Of a DNA stretch of 64,000 nt, positions 26,601-38,600 are shown piece by piece; positions within the stretch are counted from its first letter, which is position 1, and each line of letters opens with the position of its first letter. The notes beneath the pieces were generated by a model. It made no database searches, was not told the DNA's origin, and worked only from the letters and a program-made list of their open reading frames with translations. Made by a program: the position numbers and the translations under genes. The stretch is taken from contig NC_061123.1 of assembly GCF_905220365.1 (NCBI RefSeq), positions 434,001 through 498,000 on the forward strand, written 5' to 3'. The DNA is from Vanessa cardui. Lineage: Eukaryota; Arthropoda; Insecta; Lepidoptera; Nymphalidae.

Positions 26601-29600
26601 TAGACCAGCAACCGCCTACGCGCTACGGCTCGCCGCTGTTAACGATATCGGAGACAGTGAATATTCTGAATCCGTCATCGTGCAGACTTTGGAAGAAGGT
26701 AGATTAATAGAGAAAAACATTAAACAGCAATGGACAAAATAAATATATAGCTTTCAGTGCCTGTTTACAAACAATACACAGATGTGTATACTCATTGTAT
26801 TATAGTATTACAGAATACTGTGTCTTTCAATTAGATTGCTGATGTGAAAATAATATAGCAATTCAGCAACCATACAATGTTTATTGATAAACCATAAGGT
26901 TTAAAAATAAAGTATATATAAACTAAATAAACCTATCTAAAATATTACTTACAGCACCTTCGGAGCCTCCTCGAAACGTTGAAATTCAAGCCGATGCACC
27001 AGGGGAACTACTAGTCAAGTGGCAGGTGGTAACAGTTCTTAACAGCAATTACAATTTAACTTGAAATATCCGCTTATAATAAACATAACAATAAATATTT
27101 TAGCCTCCCTCTCAAGAATCCTGGAACGGTGAACTGCTCGGGTACGCGATATGGTGGCGCGGAGACAACGCGTCGCTGGCGCTGACGGTGCCCGGCTGGG
27201 CCGCCACGCACGCGCGCCTCGCGGCGCTGCGCGCGCACGCGCGGTACGAGGTGCGCGTGCGCGCGTTTAACGCAGTGGGCGCTGGACCATCCTGCGCGCC
27301 ACTCGCAGCTACTACACTCGAAGACGGTATGATTATTTTTATTGCTTTTCTTGAGCTTCTTATTGCGAAACAAGTCTTTTATTTCTCTACGTTTGAAGGT
27401 ACCAAGAGACCCATATTTTTATTACCACATAACAATAACCCAATTGTGGTGCATTTACTGTGTTATTGTGCTTTATATTTTTTACATTACAAGAATCTAT
27501 TTGGAAAGATAATCCTCGCCTCGATACGATGGCATCACGTTTGATTTTATTAATAGTTTTTGCATAGCAAATAATATACAATATATGTTATTAATTATAT
27601 ATGACATCATGCAGTTCCCGATGCTCCTCCGCAACATATCCGCTGTGAGCCGCTGTCCGCACAGTCATTTCGCGTCTGGTGGGAGCCGCCACCAGCTGCT
27701 TCACGAGGTGGCCTCCTTTTGGGATATGAGATTATGTATCAGGTAATAAATAATAACATGCGTATCACTAAAAATCAATAAAAGTATAGAAATTCGTAGA
27801 ACAAGTTTGATGTTTGAAAGTTATTAGTGTTGCTCTTCGTAGTGTCGAAATAGCTTTAATAATATATAGGAGAAGGTTTGGAACATATTCCACCACGCTG
27901 TTCCAATGCGGGTTGGTGGAATACACATGTGGCAGAATTTCTATGAAATTTGTCACATGCAGGTTTCCTCACGATGTTTTCCTTCACCGCTGAGCACGAG
28001 ATTAATTATAAAGACAAATTAAGCACATGAATCAGTGGTACTTGCCTGGGTTTGAACCCGCAATCATCGGTTAAGATGCACGCGTTCTAACCACTGAGCC
28101 GTCTCGATGCCGAATATATATTACGCTTGTGATTAACACACTTAGACTTACTTTGGTTTTGTGTAATGTGCTATTCGGTTTGAACAGGAAGTGGGATTAA
28201 TTGATGCAATATGGGAAAGACGTCGCGCTGGCGGTGGAGAAGCGCAGGTGGGGGGGCTGCGGGCGGGGAACTACTCGCTACAGGTGGCCGCGCGCACGGC
28301 CGCCGGCCTCGGCCCGCCCGCCGCCACGCACTGCGCCACGCTAGACGACGGTCAGTTGTTGGTATTAATCAGACACTGCCATTGGTCCTACGCCTGAGCT
28401 CTATGCGCTCATCTGATTATAGGAGTTAGATAATATTTTTTACAAGCACTTTTTAATCACTTTTAACAATTAAGTGAAGCTACCACCGGTCCGGAAAGTA
28501 GATTCTAACGAGAAGAACCGGCAAGAAAGTCAGTAGTTACTCTTTTTCAACATTTAAAAAAATACAGTCATGTTAGTTAATACAATTATTTAAATTAATA
28601 TATCCTGTCTGGAAGTCAACAGGTATTAATTCCACGCCTTTTTATCATCTACAAAATCTTGTATTGAATAATATTATTATATTATAATATAATAATAATA
28701 TAATATAATATAATAATAAATAATGTATGTATATTATTTATGTACCAATGTATATTATTTATAGAGAGTGCGTCTGCAGTTTGGGCATATACTTGTGCAC
28801 CTTGATATATTTAGTTATCTGGTCTCTTTTGAAATTAGCCGCCATAAACAAAATCAGTCAAGACGTCATCATCATATACAATTATAACAGAAATTAATAA
28901 GTGTACTAATTGCTGCAAACAATAGACTCATGTCGAATGTTAGTACTTCCAATTTTCTATAAATATAATTTTAAATTTCAGTCCCTGGGCCACCAGCTGA
29001 CATAAAAGCAGTACCTAATTCTGAAGAATCTGTGATAGTAAGCTGGCTCGCACCTGCACAGAAGAATGGGAAGATTAGACACTACACGGTGTATAATAGG
29101 CCCCAAAGGTTTGTAAGAATAGTATAGTCATTAATTTATGACTTTACTATTTTTATTATTTAAAGCTTACAGTCCACCATAAATGTTGGTACTTTAAATT
29201 AATCTGACTTCTTTCTCTTTTCAATCCAAAATCTATGATTTAAATTAAAAACCATTCAACTGAAACTTTTGGACAGGACAGGCCAGCACTCCCACGTGAT
29301 GGTACCGCATACCGATGAAGAGCAAATGCTGGAAGTACGTGGACTGCAGGAACACCAGCTCTACGAATTTTGGGTGACCGCCGCCACAACTGCCGGTGAA
29401 GGGGAGATGAGTGCTATCGTCGCTAAGAAACCAAGCTCAAGAGGTGATATATCATAATGATGTACTAGTATTAATTAAGATCATTACGATTACTTTTTAT
29501 ATTTTTAATAGAAATATTATAAGATAATACATTTATAGACATAGAAAATAACATTCTAAAACACACGACTACTTCTTTCAGCTGGAGGAAAAATTTGGTC

Positions 29601-32600
29601 ATTCCCGCGTAGAATAACTGTAGCGGAAGGTAACCGCGTTGTCTTAACGTGCGGAGGTGCAGGAACTCCTACCCCACTGCGTGTGTGGAGTCGCCGCAGA
29701 CCGCCGTCACCAGCTACTGACCCGAGAATTCGAATAGAAGGACATCGACTTGTTATCCCAAGTAAGTTACATTTTAAAAAGGTAATATACAACTGCTGGC
29801 GTAAGGTCATCCAATACATACCCAAATCTTCGCAATGTTTCCCTTTATAGTAAAGTAAAGTAAAGTAACAGCCTGTAAATTCCCACTGCTGGGCTAAAGG
29901 CCTCCTCTCCCTTTAAGGAGAAGGTTTGGAACATATTCCACCACGCTGTTCCAATGCGGGTTGGTGGAATACACATGTGGCAGAATTTGTATGAAATTTG
30001 TCACATGCAGGTTTCCTCACGATGTTTTCCTTCACCGCTGAGCACGAGATGAATTATAAAGACAAATTAAGCACATGAATCAGCGGTGCTTGCCTGGGTT
30101 TGAACCCGCAATCATCGGTTAAGATGCACGCGTTCTAACCACTGGGCCATCTCTGCTCTTTATAGTGGAACATTTTAATTATACCAACAAATTAAGTACC
30201 TGAGCATAATCTAACTTTCTGTGCGTCGCCAAATTTGAAGCCCCAAACTTTACTAATCCCCTAAGCCCATTTTGCTGGAAGAGGTCAATTGCAATGAATA
30301 ATTCGATTCGGACACAATTTGTTTATTATATTTATTGTTTGCTCGATCACAGAACTGGAGGCAGTGATGTCGGACAACTACACGTGCGTGGTGCGCAACC
30401 CGTGGGGCGAGGAGCGCGGCGTGTGGGAGCTGCGCGCGTCGTCGCCGCCCGCGCGCCCGCGCCTGCGCCTCAGCGCCGCCGCGCCCGCCGCGCTGCTGCT
30501 CGCCTGGGACGCCGCCGACTCGCACAGTAAGTGCTCCCATCACATCTAACGTAGTATCTACTTGTAAATTAGTGCTTGTTAATTTTTATTACTTTTTCAC
30601 AATAATTTGGCAGATAACTCTTGTTATACAACATCAGCCCATCAAAATCTCCCTTTTAGGGAGGTTTTTTTTTATTTTTATTTAATTTACTACATCCAGG
30701 ATCGCCGATGCCCGTGCCTTTTTTACATTTTATATTAAACAATTTGCCGTTTTATATTTCATGATCCTTCTCCTTTTCCATACCCCTGGTCCATCAGGAG
30801 TTTCTTTTCCTCCTACGTATGGACCAGATATAGGGTTTCGGTTTGGTCGGATGGTATGTTGGCGTCAGTGAATCTCTTCATTTTGACCTCACTAATGGCG
30901 TATGCGACGTCCAGGGGGTTTCGGTGCGTACAGGATAACTCAGGGGTGATGTTTGTTGTCAGGCTTGGCCGGAAGTACCGCATTTCGAACAGATTTTCTC
31001 TGTCGATATAAGGCAACTGGAAGAGAACTTTAGGGAGGTTTGAAACATATTCTACCAAGCTGTTCCAATGCGGGTTGGTGAAATACAAATATGGCAGAAT
31101 TTGTTTTGAAATTAGACATATGCAGGTTTCATCACGTTGTTTTCCTTCACCGCCGAGCACGAGATGAATTATTAACACAAATTAAACACATGAATATTCA
31201 GTGGTACCTGCCTGGGTTTGAACCCGCGATCATCGATTAAGACGCAAAAATTCTAACCTCCGGTCCATCGCGGCTCAACTTATTATAGGTATTTATTTAA
31301 TTAATAAAACATTTGCAGGCTTCACTCTTGAATATGCACGTGGTGATGGAGCATGGCAATCAATTTGGATGGTGGGGACGGCTCGCACTTACGCGCTGAG
31401 GCAGCTGGCCTGCGGGGCGACCTATCGACTGCGACTCACCGCTCATAATGCCGCAGGGCCGTCCGCAACGAGCGAAATCCTATCAGCTTCTACGAGCGGT
31501 GGTGGTATGTATAAAATCAGTATAATTTATAGTTTTTTGTTAATAATATAAATTAAGTAGATATGACATTAACTTCAATAGCGCCATTTTGGCTAAAAAT
31601 AATATCCAAAGTTGAAACCGCGGCTTTACCTACAGGAAAATTAAATATAGAGTTTAATATTTCTTACTTAAAAAGTGATTGATTCCTCATGCAACTGCCA
31701 CCTTTTCTTACAGCCTTAAGAAATGTTTTCTGCAATAAATAAGTGACCTTATGCCCTTCCCTGGGAAAACTATTTCCATACGAAATTGCATCTAGTGGAA
31801 TAAGCGTACAGAGATAACACTCAGAGTTACTCTCGTATTCATAATATTAAAATATTTAATAATATATGTAATTTTTTTTTTGTATAATCTGACAAACCTA
31901 TTTAATAATTCGCCATAAGCGATGTTTTTGTATTTCTTTGTCAATTTTAAAATATATTGTTACAGCTTCCAAGCCAGCAAATGAAAAACATATGATCACG
32001 AGTAACAGCAGCTGTGTTCGACTTAACTTTCTGACGTGGGACAGCAATAGCTGCCCCTTGATACATTTCGTCGTCTCCATCCGAGGCTTCGAGGAAACGG
32101 TTTGGAGATCAGAAACTGTTGGCTTGGATATTCTACCAACTGCGCTGTGCGGTCTACATTCAGCTACTTGGTATCATCTGAAAGTGGTCGCCCTTAGTAC
32201 AGCAGGCTCGACCACTGCTACTTATTACTTCTCTACGTTAACTGAAGATGGCGGTGAGAGCATTGAGATTATTTAAATTGCTCAATACTATGATCTGATA
32301 AAACTGAATGGTTAAACTACTTTTGGTAAATTTGTCGAATCACGGCATACACACACACACACACACACACAGGTACCCGCTTGTGTTTGTTTGTTTCGAT
32401 TTGTGCGTGAGTGTCGTTACAGTTGGGTACAAGGAGAATATGATTCACATAATGCAACGAATATTATCACTTTTTAATTTTTGAAGGGGTCCAAAGTCAT
32501 GCGCTTTTTTAATATTACTTAGTACGCTACATAGGTAAAGACTGGTAAAGACTAGACCTGCCTACTGGTAAAGAATGATTCGACATATTTAACCTACATT

Positions 32601-35600
32601 AGATATTCAGGGTTATATCAGGGGTATTCGGGATATATCTTTCCTTATAATTAAGCAATTATAAGGAAGGAGATATAGTGAAGACGTTTCATGAGTGAGA
32701 ATAAATACCGACCAATGTGCTTTTTTTTTCACGAATCTGTAATAAGTGTTAGGACTTTACTGCGTGTATATGACGTAGTGGACGTAATAAATAATCTCTC
32801 GTCGTTTAAATTTAGAGTCGAGATGGCCCAGTGGTTAGAACGCGTGCATCTTAACCGGTGATTGCGGGTTCAAACCCAGGCAAGCACCGATGATTCATGT
32901 GCTTAATTTGTCTTTATAATTCATCTCGTGCTCAGCGGTGAAGGAAAACATCGTGAGGAAACTTGCATGTGTCAAATTTCATAGAAATTCTGCCACATGT
33001 GTATTCCACCAACCCGCATTGGAACAGCGTGGTGGAATATGTTCCAAACCTTCTCCTCAAAGGGACAGGAGGCCTTTAGCCCAGCAGTGGGAATTTACAG
33101 GCTGTTGTTGTTTAAATTGACATATAGTACATAGACATATATCCTCTACAACAAGACTTATTACTTAATTGTGGTAAGTTACAGTTCAAAATTTAAGTTT
33201 TGTTTACAGAACGTATCGCGGCGCCCGCGCAGTTCCCGTCGGGCGGCGAGGAGGGCGCGGCGGCGGGCGGCGGCTTCACCCTGCTGGCGGCCGCGGCCGG
33301 CTTGCTCGTAGCGCTGCTGCTATTAGCTGTTCTAGCGTATAGGAGAAGGTTAGATATATTTGCAGCAGTGTATACTATTTCTATATTATCTTAATATGGG
33401 TCGCAATGCTAAATAGTTTATTTTTATTTTGAGTAGCGTATTCAACAAAAGCTGAATCATTAAAATCAGTTGGTATATGGTGAAGATATTAAGTATTCAG
33501 TTGTCGTTAGCGAATTATGTCGCATTTTGAGGGTTGGTTTTCAGATGCTTGGAATAAAAAAGTCCGCAATATTATGTACATATGTATGTTCTTCTTTGAA
33601 GTTAAAATGCTTGATATATACTGAATTATAACAAATTCGGTTCAGTGTTTTGATCATAAAATGTAAAATAAAGACAAACATATTTATAATATTCATATAG
33701 ATATACATAAAAAATGAATTTTATGCTGACGTATAAAACTTTAATATAAGATTTATTTATATATTCAAATATGTGTAGTCATGATGGATTCAGAACTAGC
33801 TAAGATATTGAATAATAAGAGATAATGCCATTAAAATGATGAATTACTTTATTTTTAAGAGGCCTGATAAGCTTAAAGATAGTTAATATCACATCGTATT
33901 TTTTTAAAAGTAGGGTCAAAATTCGCTCATGAATTTTTTTCTAAGATTTTTTTATCATATCAATTTAGTTCCCTTATTTTTTCTAAATATTGCGAAAAAT
34001 CAAAATACATTAAAACGTTCAAATATCTTCGTCTATGGTTACCAAAATAATAAGCAATAAAATTAATTTTCATTAAAAGTATCTTATGTATCAACAGTGC
34101 AGCAGCCTCGTGCTTCAGGAAAGGCTACGAACAAAGTGGAGTTTCAGAAGAAGACAAGTCCATTGAAAAACGTGACAACAGAAGGAATTGTCAGCAAGTG
34201 TACACGTCGTCGCCTATCAAACATCCCAATAAGAAAGAACAGCAAGGTGAAGCACATTCTTGGGATATTCTGACCTCTCGCATTTGCAGAATTATAATGC
34301 TAATAAGTACTCAGTTTTAGAACTATGCAATATAATTCTTCATCAAGTTTGACTTTAGAACAAATACAATTTCTCAATTTCTGGGCCTATTTCCTGTAAG
34401 CCCAGAAATTTCTTATTACTATTGAAAATAATAAAATCGCTTTTGTAATTCAAACAACATTACGTCTTTGTTGCTGTATAGGTATTAATTGGTCATAATT
34501 ATATTTTTAAATACTATATACATACATCAAAAGCTTCTTGGACGATTTCAAAGACCCCTTTTCAAGTTGAATTGATGTTTTAAAAGTGTTGTTTACATAG
34601 AACTTATAATTTGACCTCTATATGTTATCTGTCTAAGCAGAAATGTACGAGATCAGTCCATACGCGACGTTCAGCATGGCGGGCGGCGCCAGCGGCGTGA
34701 GCGGCGAGGCGGGCGGCGGCACGCTGCGCACGTTCGGGCGCGCCGAGCCCGCGCCGCTCGCCGCCGCGCCGCCGCGCGCGCACGCGCACCGCTCGCCCGC
34801 GCACACCGGTAAACACTTAAGCTCGCAAACCACTATTGTCTTGTTATGAGTATCATATTATTCATTCACGAAAATGCTCTCTCCATGACAAACGAAGGAC
34901 GTAATAAAGGTTTCAATTTGGCTATAAATGGACATGAACTTCTCGGTATTAGAGGAAGAAACTATAAAAAGCTACAAGGACTTGCGATCCAGGTATAGGC
35001 TCCTTGTAATGCACATCAACGATCATCTTCAAAGCTGTTAGCTGTGTTCTTAATTGGACTAGGTCTTTTGGAAGGTTTTAGAGATATTTTACTTTTATAC
35101 CTCACATATTTTGCTAAGGTCGTAATATATTTTATTATGTTGCTAAGGTCAATAAACTAAAATATTTAAACGTATTTGTAATAAGGCTGTTGGATTACTC
35201 AAACTCAAACTCAAATTCCTTTATTCAATATAGAAGCATAACACTTACTTATTGATTGTCAAATAAACACTACCACCGGTTCGGAAAAAGGAACACCCTG
35301 ACCTGAGAAGAACCGGCGAAAGAAACTCAGCGGGTCTTTTTTTTTGTTATTTTTTTTTGTCAAATTAATAAGATACATAATAGTATATGATTAGAAATAG
35401 CCAGGAGGCGATCGTTTAATTCCCAAGGTGTGCTATCAAACATAAACTCGCTAATTGTATAGTAACCTTTTGCACACAAGCGGTCCTTAACAATTTTTTT
35501 AAATTTGGCAACAGAAGCATTTTGAACGCTTTCTGGGATCCTGTTGTAGAAGCGTATACATTGCCCCACAAAAGAGTTAATGACTCTATGCAGTAGAGTA

Positions 35601-38600
35601 ACAGGAGTAACAAGATTGTGTTTGTTCCTTGTACCAATGTTATGAGAATCACATTTTCTCATAAAAACATTAATATTTTTCCGTACATACAAAACATTAC
35701 AAAATATGTATTGAGAAGCAACAGTCAATATCTTAATTTCTTTAAATCTATACCTTAATGATTCCTTATACTACTACTATAATACAACATTTGCAGATGA
35801 GTACACCCTTTCGCGAGCGATGACTCTGATGGTGCGGCGAACTGAGTCAGACTCAGACTCCAGCGGGTCGCCGTGCGCGGAGTGTAACTCCAGCGTGTCG
35901 TACAGGATGCCGTTAGCTCCTGCGAAAGGTAAGGTTATGTTTAATTTCAGTTTAACCGTTGCAGAGATACTGATAACTACTATACTTTGGTCCCATTTTA
36001 ATAAATGTCCCACTATATAGAAAAACAATTATAAATACTTTATTTATTATAAACTACCGATCCGCCCCGGCTTCGCACGTGTGCAATGCTGATACTAAAT
36101 ATTGTAGATAATGTCTAATCAGTGTTTCATTACTATATTGTCCTAGTATTGTATACAAATCCTTCCTCTCGAATCACTATCTATTAAACAAATCGAATCA
36201 AAATCCGTAATTTTAAAGATCTACGCATACATAGGGAGGGACACCGATACGCAACTTTTATTTGTATTATGTAATGATTTAGGGCTTGATAATCAATAAT
36301 AAGTAGTACCTATACAATACACTTTCTTTTTATGTATAGAAACCATTACAGGTTCTCAAAAGTTAAGATAGATTTTGTATTTAAATTTGTACAATAAATA
36401 AGATCATGTGAGTATTTTCTCGTAATTATTATATAACTAGCTATACCTGCCCGCTTCGCTGGGCATTGGTCGCAGAAAAATAAATTTTTAATTTTTCATT
36501 TTGTAATTAATTACTGATCATCAACAATGTACAAATAATAAAGAAACATGCGAGATCTAATCAAATTCTTAAAAAAATATATATATTTTTAGGTCATCTA
36601 TTTCATCTTATTCAATAATGTTCACGATAGGCTACAGATTGGTCATAACACTCATAAACTTATACGATGTTATATAGGTACGAAAATTTTTTTAATTAAA
36701 TTTCTATAGTCTGTAAAAGTTTGCATCAAACCAACACGTCCTCTTTTATGATGAACTGGTTCTATCGAATATTGATGTTATTACATCTACAACCTTGTCA
36801 ATACTTGCGTACGTACGTCAAAGCATCCTGAGCATTTTCGTGCATATGTCTTGGACTTCCACTGAACGAATTTCTTTGTCCAATATCGGCAGCTACTTTA
36901 TCATTCGATGTTGTATCTGGTAAATAAACGTACTTTTTGGCTCAGAGTTTTGATTGGATGTATCGAATGTAGTTTAATCGTTCGTTCTCAACCAAAGCGT
37001 AAATGCCAACAATGAATTGTTAAAACAGTTGACGACACTTCAGAATATGGTTAGATTGATTATCTTTAATCATTATACGATACGCAAAAAAATCCATACA
37101 ACTAACTCTTCGATGTCACAGAGCCTGTCGTGAGAATATTTTGATACAGTCCGAGATCATATCCATCTTCTGCTCGCATAAACATAATTGGATAATCGTA
37201 ATAATTGTCATACGATTGATGTGTTTCAGCGACACCTTGATTGTTTTTGTGTCGCTTAATGGTAACAATATCTCGTTTTGTAATTTCTGTACCGACAACT
37301 ACAGCTGTGACTTCAGGAGCTACGGCAGCATTAAAATGCCGTTCATTCTCTGCATTCAATGGCGTTCTATCTGCATTGATTGACTTTGAATAATTTGTTG
37401 TTTCACCTTCTAGAGCAGTTTTAAAATCTTTAACTAAACATTTATTTTCATAAAGCATAATCCTAAATTTAGCGATGTTTTCTCGATTCGTTGTAACGCT
37501 GAACATGCATCGAAGATTAATCCTTTTCTACGTTGTCCATGTCACATATGTTCAGAAATGGGGAATTTATTTAGATACTGGAAGAAGTGAACCAATTATA
37601 TGATACAATTTAAACGTAGACGCGAAATTATTGTATTGTACAATATTTGTTGCTCCAAATGATGTCATTTAAAAGCAAGGATTGTAATTTATAATATGCT
37701 TAAGGAAATATTCAGACTCCTCAGTAGTTCCCGTAACGTAGATAAGAAGAGGTTCTGGCGGTTCATCCAGTTGTGGTAAATACATTTTGCCAGTGGAGTA
37801 GCACTATACCAGCAGTTTATTTTAAACATCATAGCATGACAATATGGGCATACTATATTCATTGAACCAATGATTACATCGGGATTTATTGAGATTGGTT
37901 CTAGTTCTTGACTTAGTCTATTTTAATCGTTGATCATCCAGTCGTTGGGCTCGCTCGTCAGGCTTTTCAGTATCTCTTGAGGAAGATGCTTGTTCGAAGG
38001 TCTGGAACTTGATCATTATGTTGACTAACTGTTTTAGCAACTCTCAAAGTAGAAATTCGGATTCTATTTGTTTCTAAACGTATTTCTTGTTGGTGTGTTA
38101 TTTCCGTAGCTCTTTTGGATGATGCTGCGCATATATTGTTGATGTTCCTATCTTTTGTTTCTTCAATGGCATTTTCATTTTCATTTTTCATTTCATATTT
38201 TATACTTATCAGTTGATCGTCATAGAAATGCATCATGGTACTTGTAAGGGCCATCTGTTGGTTATTTTTAATGATACGGATAAAATAATCACTTTCTCTG
38301 TGAAAAAATAATTGTACGTACTCATTTTCATGACAATCGTTTGAACGGTGTAGATATATTTATATCACAGCGCTACCTGGTGGCGAGTTACATCAATGGG
38401 GATAGCATAATCTCTTTATTAATTTAATCTTAATGATCGATCAAATAGTTTCTGAATTTATCGATGACACACACACAAAGACATCCACTTTTGTATATAG
38501 ATAGCCTATCATTTGCGCAAGCACGTGTTTTTCCTGTATACCAATTTTTATAAAGATCGGTGCATCTGTTCTCGAGTTATAGTAGAACATACAGACAGAC

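Noticed and set aside
27074..27373. Antisense open frame across exon 18, and similar ones at 24654-25008, 25765-25962, 30253-30543, 34625-34833
   Set aside because: They arise from the GC-rich, stop-poor complement of real exons and lack their own family resemblance or splice logic.
37102..37506. 134-residue minus-strand frame as a host gene
   Set aside because: Its sequence is a Helitron protein fragment inside an element with defined ends.
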